A stretch of DNA of 64,000 nt from Leucobacter luti. GTDB lineage: Bacteria; Actinomycetota; Actinomycetes; Actinomycetales; Microbacteriaceae. This document shows positions 53,874-60,932 of the stretch, piece by piece. Positions within the stretch are counted from its first letter, which is position 1. Each line of letters starts with the position of its first letter. The DNA lies in NCBI RefSeq assembly GCF_019464495.1, contig NZ_CP080492.1, forward strand, positions 1,612,001 through 1,676,000. The letters are read 5' to 3'. The notes beneath the pieces were generated by a model. That model saw nothing but the letters and a program-made list of their open reading frames with translations. It had not been told where the DNA came from and did not search any database. A program made the position numbers and the translations under genes.

Positions 53874-55217
53874 GTGACTGAGCGCGTATTGATTAAGGAC
53901 CTGGCCGCCCACGAGGACGGCACCGTAACTGTTTCCGGGTGGGTCGAGAAGGTGCGCGATCAGCGCTACGTCCAGTTCGTGGTGCTCCGCGACGAGTCAG
54001 GGGCGGTGCAGCTCGTCAACGGTGGCGTGCTGCGCGAGCCGGATCCGGAGAACCCGCGATCCGACATTCTCGTGCCGCGCACAACGACGATCTCTGAGTT
54101 GACCCACGGCACGTTCCTGACGGTGACCGGAGAACTGCAGCACAACGAGCGCGTCAAGCTCGGCGGAGTTGAGATCCAGATCGAGTCCATCGAAGTCATC
54201 ACGAAGTCGCTGCCGGACAACCCGGTCGCTGAGGACTCTGGCATCGACGTGCGCCTGGACTGGCGCTTCCTCGATCTCCGCCGCCCCGAGCAGAACCTCG
54301 TGTTCCGCATCCAGACCACGTTCCTGCACGCACTGCGCAACGTCTGGGTGGAGCGCGGCTTCATCGAGATCCAGACCCCGAAGCTCATGGCCTCGGCGTC
54401 CGAGTCGCGGGCCGAGCTGTTTGAGGTGGAGTATTTCGAAGGCAAAGCGTTCCTGGCGCAGAGCCCCCAGTTCTTTAAGCAGATGGCACAGGCCGCTGGC
54501 TTCGGCGGCATCTTCGAGGTCGGCCCCGCCTTCCGCGCAGATCACTCCTTCACCTCGCGTCACGCCACCGAGTTCACCTCCATCGACACGGAGCTGAGCT
54601 GGATCGACTCACACGAGGACGTCATGGAGCTGCACGAGGAGCTCATCGTTGCCGGACTCACCGCGGTGCGGGAAAAGCACGGCGAAGAAGTCCAGAAGCT
54701 GTTCGGGATTGAGATCACGGTGCCGTCGCGCCCGTTCCCGCGGATCCCGCTCGCTGAGGCGAAAGAACTCGTCAAGGCTCGCGGCTACGAGGTCCCCCGC
54801 GCCGATGCCGACATGGATCCCGAGGGTGAACGTCAGATTGCTGCGTGGGCGAAGGAGGAGCACGGCAACGATTTCGTCTTCCTCACCGACTACGACTCGT
54901 CGATCCGGCCGTTCTACCACATGCGGCACGAGGGCGACGCACACCTCACCAAGAGCTACGACCTCATCTACCGCGGCACCGAGATCTCGACGGGCGCGCA
55001 GCGCGAACATCGCATCGACGTCCTCGAAGCACAGGCGCGCGACAAGGGTATGGACCCGGCCGAGCTGAGCTTCTACCTCGACTTCTTCCGCTACGGGGTG
55101 CCGCCGCACGGTGGCTTCGGCATGGGTCTGAACCGTGTGCTGATGCTGATGCTTGAGCAGTCCTCGATCCGCGAGGTGACGTACCTCTTCCGCGGCCCGA
55201 ACCGCCTACTGCCGTAG
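53874..55217 (+). CDS. aspS: Aspartyl-tRNA synthetase, archaeal/eukaryotic-type (likely Asp-tRNA(Asn) forming)
   Basis: 447 residues from GTG at 53874. Seen: an N-terminal OB anticodon-binding domain (VSGWVEKVRDQRYVQFVVLRD), class II motif 1 region near FIEIQTPKL, motif 2 FEVGPAFRADHSFTSRHATEF, and motif 3 GGFGMGLNRVLMLML at the end. The length (about 440) and lack of the bacterial GAD insertion identify the archaeal-type, often non-discriminating enzyme that also charges tRNA(Asn) for the GatCAB route. It supplies protein synthesis in the cytoplasm. Confidence 0.93.
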   Translation: MTERVLIKDLAAHEDGTVTVSGWVEKVRDQRYVQFVVLRDESGAVQLVNGGVLREPDPENPRSDILVPRTTTISELTHGTFLTVTGELQHNERVKLGGVEIQIESIEVITKSLPDNPVAEDSGIDVRLDWRFLDLRRPEQNLVFRIQTTFLHALRNVWVERGFIEIQTPKLMASASESRAELFEVEYFEGKAFLAQSPQFFKQMAQAAGFGGIFEVGPAFRADHSFTSRHATEFTSIDTELSWIDSHEDVMELHEELIVAGLTAVREKHGEEVQKLFGIEITVPSRPFPRIPLAEAKELVKARGYEVPRADADMDPEGERQIAAWAKEEHGNDFVFLTDYDSSIRPFYHMRHEGDAHLTKSYDLIYRGTEISTGAQREHRIDVLEAQARDKGMDPAELSFYLDFFRYGVPPHGGFGMGLNRVLMLMLEQSSIREVTYLFRGPNRLLP

Positions 55218-55244
55218 GGCTTCACGCCCCCGCAACACGCCCGA

Positions 55245-55275
55245 TGCCCTCCGTTTCCTCGCGATCCGGAGGGCA
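55245..55275 (+). terminator. Terminator hairpin after aspS
   Basis: TGCCCTCCG (55245-55253) and CGGAGGGCA (55267-55275) form a 9-bp stem with a 13-nt loop, 27 bp after the aspS stop. A second, smaller CACAGG/CCTGTG hairpin follows at 55274-55292. Confidence 0.7.
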
Positions 55276-55299
55276 CAGGTGTTTCCCCTGTGTGAGACC

Positions 55300-55506
55300 G
55301 GCACGGTGCTGGCGTGGCGTCCATGCTGCGCTGGCATGGTGTCGGTGTGGCGCTGGCGTGGCGTCGGTGCGGCGTTGGCGTGACCTCGGCGTGGCACTGG
55401 CGGGGCACCAACGTGGCCACGGGCTTGCACCAGCGTGACTCCGGTGTGGCACTGGTGGGGCATTGGTTTCGCACCAGCCTGGATCCGGCGTTGCACCAGC
55501 GTGGCC
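55300..55506. repeat. 22-bp degenerate minisatellite
   Basis: Nine consecutive 22-bp units (55300-55497) plus a partial tenth follow one another without gaps. Clear units are GGTGTGGCGCTGGCGTGGCG-TC (55344) and GGTGCGGCGTTGGCGTGACC-TC (55366); later units keep a GTGGC...GCACC skeleton. An 11-bp sub-period is visible. The period is not a multiple of three, so the overlapping open frames are not real genes. It separates aspS from the SipW operon. Confidence 0.85.
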
Positions 55507-55518
55507 CCAAGAATTCTC

Positions 55519-55547
55519 TTGTCCAGTTCGTAGCCCGCTGCTAGTGT
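55519..55547 (+). promoter_or_regulatory. Promoter of the SipW surface-protein operon
   Basis: A -35 TTGTCC (55519-55524) and a -10 TAGTGT (55542-55547) are separated by exactly 17 bp, placing the start near 55554 and leaving a leader of about 127 nt. In the leader, TGCGGGAA/TTCCCGCA (55567-55586) forms an 8-bp hairpin with a 4-nt loop. Confidence 0.6.
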
Positions 55548-55680
55548 CCAGAGCAACCGGAGACGGTGCGGGAACGGCTTCCCGCAACGCCGCTGGGATG
55601 CACTGGGGAGAACCACGCATCACGATCACCGTCGATCACACGGGTCACTCCCCTGCACACACTCAAAGGGGAGAGCCATA

Positions 55681-56400
55681 ATGACCAACGAACACACGCC
55701 AGTCGGATCGTCAGACACGGGAGCACCAGCGCAGGCACCCGCACCGCGCAGCCGGAATACACGAAAGGTCGCGGCGGTGGCCGCCGGCATCCTGGTCGTC
55801 GGAATCGGCGCCACCTACACGCTTGCATCGTGGAACGACTCCGAGTGGGTCTGGGGCGGCGCGAGTGGAGATCCGAACGTCGGTACGAGCACGTTCAACG
55901 TGCAGCAGAACACCTCGTCTCCGTATGCGAACACCGGGTGGGACGACTTCGAGACGAATCCAGGCGATGAGCTCACATTCACCACCGGATCGCTCGCTTT
56001 GACGCCTGGCGATACGATCTACGCCCCTGTCGCACTGCAGACTGAGTCCGGTTCCGTTGCCGGCACCGTTGAACTCCAGGGCGCAGTCCCGGCGACCGGG
56101 ATCGCCGTCACGGACAGCGGGGGGAACCTCTGGAGCGCGATCCGCACCACTGTGTACACCGCGACCGGAGCAACGCCGCCGGCAGCGTGCACCGCTGCCG
56201 GCATCGCGAACGCTGGGTGGAGCCCGATCGTCACCAACGCTGCGCTCGGCACCGACGCCAGCGCGACTCAGCCGCTCTCAGCCAATGCCGGATCCGTGCA
56301 GCACTACTGCTTCGCGATTACGCTTCCTGCGGGGTCCCCCGACACGCTCCAGGGGCGCAACATCGCCCCGGCTTGGGAGTTCGCGGCAACGTCGAACTAG
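55681..56400 (+). CDS. Camelysin/TasA-like secreted protein with SipW-dependent signal
   Basis: 239 residues from ATG at 55681 with AAAGGGGAG about 7 nt upstream. Seen: a Pro/Ala-rich N-terminus, then SRNTRKVAAVAAGILVVGIG and YTLASWNDSEW (residues about 24-56), the SipW-dependent signal type of CalY/TasA proteins, followed by a beta-rich exported domain with VGTSTFNVQ and TPGDTIYAPVALQT, strand patterns of the camelysin fold. Two Cys near the end (PAACTAAG and HYCFAITL) could pair. It is probably the fibre or surface-layer subunit of the operon. The signal peptidase that should cleave it is the next gene. Confidence 0.85.
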   Translation: MTNEHTPVGSSDTGAPAQAPAPRSRNTRKVAAVAAGILVVGIGATYTLASWNDSEWVWGGASGDPNVGTSTFNVQQNTSSPYANTGWDDFETNPGDELTFTTGSLALTPGDTIYAPVALQTESGSVAGTVELQGAVPATGIAVTDSGGNLWSAIRTTVYTATGATPPAACTAAGIANAGWSPIVTNAALGTDASATQPLSANAGSVQHYCFAITLPAGSPDTLQGRNIAPAWEFAATSN

Positions 56401-56431
56401 TGCGGCGGTCGCGACAACGCGAGAGGCGCTC

Positions 56432-57268
56432 ATGCGCAAGAACATGCTCGGAGCCAGCGTCACGACACTGATCGTGATCGCGGCGCTGGCCCTAGTGGCC
56501 TGGTTCGGATTTGCCGCTGCCACAGGCGCGACGCTGGTGATCTTCCGCACCGGATCAATGACGCCCGCGATCCCGCAGGGCTCGCTTGCGGTATCGCTGC
56601 CGGTCGCGGCGTCAGAAATCGCCGTCGGCGATGTGGTGACCGTGCAGCGCGAGCCTGGCACGCTCCCGGTGTCTCACCGCGTCGTGGAGGTGCGTGCACC
56701 GGGCGCCGGTGCTGGACTCGCTGCTGAAACCGCAGACTCCCCTGGTGCGGAGCGCGAACTCATCCTGCAGGGAGATGCGAACGCCACCGTTGACACGCAC
56801 CCGTATGTGGTGCGAGATGCGCGCCGGGTGGTCGCGTCGCTCCCGGGCTTGGGCACCGCACTGACACTCATGCAGACCCCGCTCGGGCTCGGTCTTCTCG
56901 TCATTCTCGCCGGAGGCCTCACCACCTGGGCATTCTGGCCGCGGTCTCCGGCGTCTCCAGCGTCTCCGGGTTCTACAGCGTCTCTGGCGTCTCCAGCGTC
57001 TCCAGCGGGGTCGCCTGCAGTGGACCGTTCCGACGCCCCAGCAGACGCGCCGTCAGTGAGGTCTGGGGCAGCAGCGGCCCACGCGGGAGGCCCGACTGAG
57101 AGGGCTGCGGCAGCAGGGGCCCACGCAGGAGGCCCGACTGAGAGGGCCGGGGCACCAGGGGCCCACGCAGGAGGCCCGACTGAGAGGGCCGGGGCACCAG
57201 GGGCCCACGCAGGAGGCCCGACTGAGAGGGCCGGGGCACCAGGGGCCCACGCAGAGGCGGCAGTATGA
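56432..57268 (+). CDS. sipW: SipW-type signal peptidase I with repetitive C-terminal tail
   Basis: 278 residues from ATG at 56432. Seen: membrane segment about residues 8-32; FRTGSMTPAIPQGS with catalytic Ser42; VSHRVVEV with His82 where bacterial P-type enzymes have Lys, as in the ER/SipW class; LILQGDANATVD with Asp115; a second membrane segment about residues 142-168. Beyond it comes a tail of about 105 residues: first a Ser-Pro-Ala tract from 9-bp repeats, then four near-identical 14-residue units (AHAGGPTERAGAPG type). By topology the tail should be cytoplasmic. The dedicated peptidase processes the surface proteins encoded beside it. Confidence 0.88.
   Translation: MRKNMLGASVTTLIVIAALALVAWFGFAAATGATLVIFRTGSMTPAIPQGSLAVSLPVAASEIAVGDVVTVQREPGTLPVSHRVVEVRAPGAGAGLAAETADSPGAERELILQGDANATVDTHPYVVRDARRVVASLPGLGTALTLMQTPLGLGLLVILAGGLTTWAFWPRSPASPASPGSTASLASPASPAGSPAVDRSDAPADAPSVRSGAAAAHAGGPTERAAAAGAHAGGPTERAGAPGAHAGGPTERAGAPGAHAGGPTERAGAPGAHAEAAV
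56951..57004. repeat. 9-bp repeats (GCGTCTCCA type, six units) in sipW
   Basis: Six 9-bp units, two of them degenerate, encode the Ala-Ser-Pro tract just after the second membrane segment of the signal peptidase. Confidence 0.85.
57077..57252. repeat. 42-bp tandem repeat (four units plus partial) in the sipW tail
   Basis: Units begin at 57077, 57119, 57161 and 57203, with a partial copy from 57245. Units 2-4 are identical by eye; unit 1 differs at several positions. Each encodes 14 residues of the AHAGGPTERAGAPG type. Recent duplication and number variation are likely. Confidence 0.95.
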
Positions 57269-58041
57269 CCAGCAGGGCGCACTCCAGGCTCCGCGTGACC
57301 GGGCGCACGGTCCTCACTGCGGCAGCACTCGCGGTGCTCGGCCTCGGCTTAGTACTCACGGCCGGCCGCGCGATGGCCACCTATCGGCAGGTCATCGACG
57401 CCGGTCAGCCAGGCCTCCTCACGCTCAGCGTGAACTCGGAGACCCCGCTGTGGGCCACCCTGAAACCAGGCCAAGAAAGCCACTGGCTGGTGCGGGCCGA
57501 GCTCAGCGGAGCGTCCGCTGGCAGTCTCGCACTTGAGTTCAGCGCGAGCGGCAGACTCGTCGAGACCGCTGGGTTGACCGCTGCCGTGACGGCATGCTCC
57601 GGCTCGTTCGCGGCGGGCTCCCCAGAGGGCGATACGCCGAGCTGCAGCGGGAAGCCCCGAGCGGTGCTGGCGGAAACCCCTCTGCGTGATCTCACGAGAG
57701 CCCACGCGCGCTATGCGCTCGCTGAGCTGCATGCCGGCTCTCCACGCGAGCTGCTGGTCACGCTGCACCTCCCAGAAACAGCCACCCGCGCAGAGGTGGC
57801 CGACGCGGCCGCCACCGTCGGCCTCGGAGTGTTTGCGGCGGGCGACACGACTCCACCGACTACTCCACCACCGACTCCACCGTCACAACCACCCGCTCCA
57901 CCGATCGTGCAGCAGCCCGGACTCACCACCGCACAGCCCAGCCTCGCCACCACTGGTGCCGATCTCACCGCCCTCTGCCTCGTGGCCGTCGGTCTCATCG
58001 GAATCAGCCTGGCCCTGCACTCGCGCAGGAGGCAGCCTTGA
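57265..58041 (+). CDS. LAxTG-anchored surface protein of the SipW operon
   Basis: 258 residues from ATG at 57265, overlapping the sipW stop by 4 bp. Seen: an N-terminal hydrophobic segment (about residues 13-37, VLTAAALAVLGLGLVLTAG), a beta-rich domain with two Cys (TACSGSF and PSCSGKP), a Pro/Thr-rich stalk (TTPPTTPPPTPPSQPPAPP), and a sorting signal LATTG at 227 followed by a hydrophobic stretch and SRRR. LAxTG is the motif preferred by class E sortases, so the protein should be linked to the cell wall. It may be a minor or anchoring subunit for the camelysin-like protein (inference). Confidence 0.83.
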   Translation: MTSRAHSRLRVTGRTVLTAAALAVLGLGLVLTAGRAMATYRQVIDAGQPGLLTLSVNSETPLWATLKPGQESHWLVRAELSGASAGSLALEFSASGRLVETAGLTAAVTACSGSFAAGSPEGDTPSCSGKPRAVLAETPLRDLTRAHARYALAELHAGSPRELLVTLHLPETATRAEVADAAATVGLGVFAAGDTTPPTTPPPTPPSQPPAPPIVQQPGLTTAQPSLATTGADLTALCLVAVGLIGISLALHSRRRQP

Positions 58042-59924
58042 AACTGCCACACAGCCCGATCCAACACAGGAGAATCCCGAGCGGCCAGATTCCGCAGCAC
58101 CGGCGTCGCAGGCTCCTTGGGGCCGGTCTCATCGCCGCCTTCGCGTTGCTTGTGCAGACCGCGGCGCCGACGAACGCGTCGTGGACCGACCGTGAGTGGA
58201 CACACGAGGCGCTCGGCAGCGCGAACTGCGCCACAGCAACAAACGGATTCGCGACCCGAGGCGACGGTCGCGCGCTCAGTGGGGCGCTGCTTGGCACAAA
58301 CCTCGACACCGTGGCTGCAGCCTCGGGCGTCGCGGTCACCAGCAACGGCGCACGAGACCTCCACTCCCCGGCCAGCGCGCAACCGGCGGCCGGCACGCCA
58401 CAGGCATGGGCGGATCCACTCAATATTGCGCTGCTCAACGGCGCCCTCCCGCTCAATCTCACACAGGCGCTACAAGTTCCGCTGGCCGCGGGGACCGGGG
58501 CCGTCGGGCAATTTGGCCAAGCTCGCAACTCTGGCCAGGCCGCGGGCGCCGCGGGCTATGTGACGAGCAGCGGCGGCATCAACCTCGACGGTGCTCCAGG
58601 TGGCTACCCAGATCTGGCGACACTCAAACTCTCCAATGTGTTGGGTGCGTTGAACTACAACCTCGGAACACTGATCCCCGGAATTACGGATGTCTCACTC
58701 ACCTCCGGTGCGGTGGCGGGCCGAGCGCAACTGAACGGCTGTGACGCGGCCTGGCGCGGGGCGGTGCCGATGTCTGCAGATGGAACGACGGGCAATCTTT
58801 CCCGACAGTATCTCGCGTCGCACCTGAATCTGAAGCTCACATCTCCGACCGTGAGCGCGCTCACTCAAGGCGTCACCAACACAGTGTCCACGCTCGAGAC
58901 GACCGTAAACGGGCTCGCCGGCAACGCCGGGGTCACCAGCTCGATCACCAGCGGGGTGACGTCGCTACTGAACACACTGATCGGCGCGAACAGTGGCTCC
59001 CTCAGCCTCGGAAGCGTGACCGTCGGGCCGCTCGTCGCAACCGTGAACACCACACCGCTGCGCAATTTCATTGCGGCTCCGTTTGGAGATCCAGGTGGCG
59101 TGCTCACCGTGAGCCCTGGCACCGGTGTCATCTCCGTGAACACCACGGCGCTCCTCGCCGCTGCATATCCCGGCTCTTACACGGCAGGACTCAACGGGCT
59201 GCCGCCGAACACAAATCTCCTTGCGGACCCCGCGATCCTTTCGACGCTCACGAATGCCCTGGGCCAGGCGCTCACCGCGTGGTTGAGCAGCGTGAACGCA
59301 CTGCTCGTGCAGACCGTCAATGGGATCACCATCTCCGCGTCCGTAGTCATCGCGCTGCGAGCAAAGATCTTGATCACCCCGTGGATCAACATCGGGACGA
59401 TCACGGCGAGCACATCAGGGACACTGGGGCAAATGCTGACCCCCGGGAACACCACGACCACCGCATCACTGCACCTGCTGCCCGATCTCGGCTTGGTCGC
59501 AGATATCGTCAACGGGCTCCTGGCTCCCGTGCTCTCGAGCCTCGTAACCGGGCTCGTTGGCGGGCTGGGCGGAATCGTGGGCAACGCGATTTGGGCGGTG
59601 GTCGGCACACTCACCGCGCTCCCGACCGCGGTCACAACATTGACCACGCCGATCATCACGGCTGTCTCGACGCTGTACTCGAAACTCTTCGTGTCCGGCC
59701 TCGTCGCGGTCACCGCCAACGCGCAGAACGACCCGTTCTCCGGGCACCCGGAACCTCCGGAGTGGGCATCGACCCCGGGCGGAAAGTACGAGGTGGCCGC
59801 GCTGCGCATCGGGGTACTCGACACTCTCGGCGGGCTCGGCGTCCGCCTCTACCTCGGCCGCGCGTCTGTCGGGCCGGTGTGCTCATCTGCCAAGCTCGCC
59901 GCCGGAGGATGTGCCGGGTATTAG
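58038..59924 (+). CDS. Choice-of-anchor G family surface protein
   Basis: 628 residues from TTG at 58038, overlapping the previous stop by 4 bp (TTGA); AGGAGG 6 nt upstream decides this start. Seen: a basic N-terminus and signal segment (RRRRLLGAGLIAAFALLVQ), then NASWTDREW at 47-54, which resembles LASWNDSEW of the camelysin-like protein, so it is probably cut by the same SipW. A long repetitive domain follows, rich in Thr, Val, Leu, Gly (TVGPLVATVNTTPLRNF, GVISVNTTALLAAAYPG), and a C-terminal Cys pair (GPVCSSAKLAAGGCAGY). No sorting signal is visible. It is likely the largest structural component of the surface assembly. Confidence 0.85.
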   Translation: MKLPHSPIQHRRIPSGQIPQHRRRRLLGAGLIAAFALLVQTAAPTNASWTDREWTHEALGSANCATATNGFATRGDGRALSGALLGTNLDTVAAASGVAVTSNGARDLHSPASAQPAAGTPQAWADPLNIALLNGALPLNLTQALQVPLAAGTGAVGQFGQARNSGQAAGAAGYVTSSGGINLDGAPGGYPDLATLKLSNVLGALNYNLGTLIPGITDVSLTSGAVAGRAQLNGCDAAWRGAVPMSADGTTGNLSRQYLASHLNLKLTSPTVSALTQGVTNTVSTLETTVNGLAGNAGVTSSITSGVTSLLNTLIGANSGSLSLGSVTVGPLVATVNTTPLRNFIAAPFGDPGGVLTVSPGTGVISVNTTALLAAAYPGSYTAGLNGLPPNTNLLADPAILSTLTNALGQALTAWLSSVNALLVQTVNGITISASVVIALRAKILITPWINIGTITASTSGTLGQMLTPGNTTTTASLHLLPDLGLVADIVNGLLAPVLSSLVTGLVGGLGGIVGNAIWAVVGTLTALPTAVTTLTTPIITAVSTLYSKLFVSGLVAVTANAQNDPFSGHPEPPEWASTPGGKYEVAALRIGVLDTLGGLGVRLYLGRASVGPVCSSAKLAAGGCAGY

Positions 59925-60090
59925 CGGGAGTCCGGGCCCGGGGTGCGGGCTCGGTGAGTCCGGGCCAGGTGAGGTCGGGGGCGCAGGCCTGAGGACGCAG
60001 GCCCGAGGGCGAGGGCGCGGGCGCGGGCGCGGGCCCGGGCCCGCGTCCGAGTCAGAGCGACTGGTCTTGAGACTGGCCCACCCTTGTATT

Positions 60091-60144
60091 CATGGGTCGA
60101 ATTTCGGGGCTTCACCGCGCTGAAGGCCCGAAATTCGACCCATG
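60091..60144. terminator. Long palindromic hairpin at a convergent junction
   Basis: An 18-bp perfect stem (CATGGGTCGAATTTCGGG, 60091-60108, with its complement 60127-60144) continues after one G-G mismatch with 5 more pairs to a CCGCGC loop. It lies between the choice-of-anchor G gene and the convergent methyltransferase gene. The 150 bp before it are very G-rich simple sequence (GGGCGC-type runs at about 60003-60045). Confidence 0.8.
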
Positions 60145-60191
60145 GATCGTTTCAACCGGCAGCGCCTGGGCTCAGCGGCGCCGCGCGGGGC

Positions 60192-60932
60192 TTAGCCCAG
60201 GCGTTCGGCGACCACGACCGTGTCTCCGATCGTGCCCGGCGTTCCGTCAGGCGCAGGGATCGCACGCTCGCGTACCTCGGCAACCTCGATCCTCCAGGCT
60301 GCAGGATCAAGGCCGAGCGCCATGAGTTCCTGCTCCGGCGTCGGGAAGTCGTGGTGGGCGTGCGCAGCATCAGCCCATGACGGAGCGGTCGCGTGGGCGA
60401 GTACCACGAGGCGTCCGCCCGGAACGACCCGGTCGGCCGCGGCGCGCAGGACCCGCTCGCGCGGGAACTCGACCGGAGACTGCAGGAAGCTCGCCGTCAC
60501 GAGATTGAACCCGGCGGCTCCGCGATCGATCGGCGCAGGGTCACGGGCCCACGCGACAAGATCGGCGGCCACGAAAGTGATGCCGCTGAGGCCACGGCGC
60601 TCAGCCTCGGCGCTGGCGCGTGCAATCGCAGATGGGGACAGGTCGATTCCGGTTGCGGTCCATCCGCGCTCAGCCAACCAGAGCGCATCGCCCCCTTCTC
60701 CACAGCCCAGATCGAGTGAGCGGCCGGGGCTCCAATCTGCCGCCACTGCGGCGAGCGCAGGGTTCACCCTGCCAGACCAGACCCGCTCGGTGCCCGCATA
60801 GCGCTCTTCCCAGAACTCGGCGGGGGTCTGCGCCGAAGGCTCGGCCGGAGCCAGGTCCGGATCCCGGTCGGGACTCTGCCCCGGATCCCGGTCCGGACGC
60901 TGCGCACGCCGCGCATCGCTCACGCCGCTCAT
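60192..60932 (-). CDS. Class I SAM-dependent methyltransferase
   Basis: 246 residues from ATG at 60932, overlapping the flavoprotein stop by 4 bp. Seen: a disordered Arg/Asp/Pro N-terminus, FWEERYAGTERVWSGRVNPAL near residue 40, SAM-binding SLDLGCGEGGDALWLAERGW near 73, GIDLSPSAIARASAEAE, and VTASFLQSPVEFPR, which fit the TehB/thiol-methyltransferase-like group. It probably methylates a small, possibly sulfur-containing, molecule; pairing with a CPYC flavoprotein agrees with that (inference). Confidence 0.87.
   Translation of the reverse strand: MSGVSDARRAQRPDRDPGQSPDRDPDLAPAEPSAQTPAEFWEERYAGTERVWSGRVNPALAAVAADWSPGRSLDLGCGEGGDALWLAERGWTATGIDLSPSAIARASAEAERRGLSGITFVAADLVAWARDPAPIDRGAAGFNLVTASFLQSPVEFPRERVLRAAADRVVPGGRLVVLAHATAPSWADAAHAHHDFPTPEQELMALGLDPAAWRIEVAEVRERAIPAPDGTPGTIGDTVVVAERLG

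Noticed and set aside
55091..55629. Minus-strand open frames of 135-139 codons across the minisatellite
   Set aside because: They translate a 22-bp repeat whose period is not a multiple of three, and the products are compositionally biased Cys/His/Pro/Thr strings without a family.
56674..57282. Minus-strand open frame with repeats (GPPAWAPGAPALSV type) opposite sipW
   Set aside because: It is the antisense shadow of the 42-bp coding repeat; the sense frame has clear catalytic motifs.
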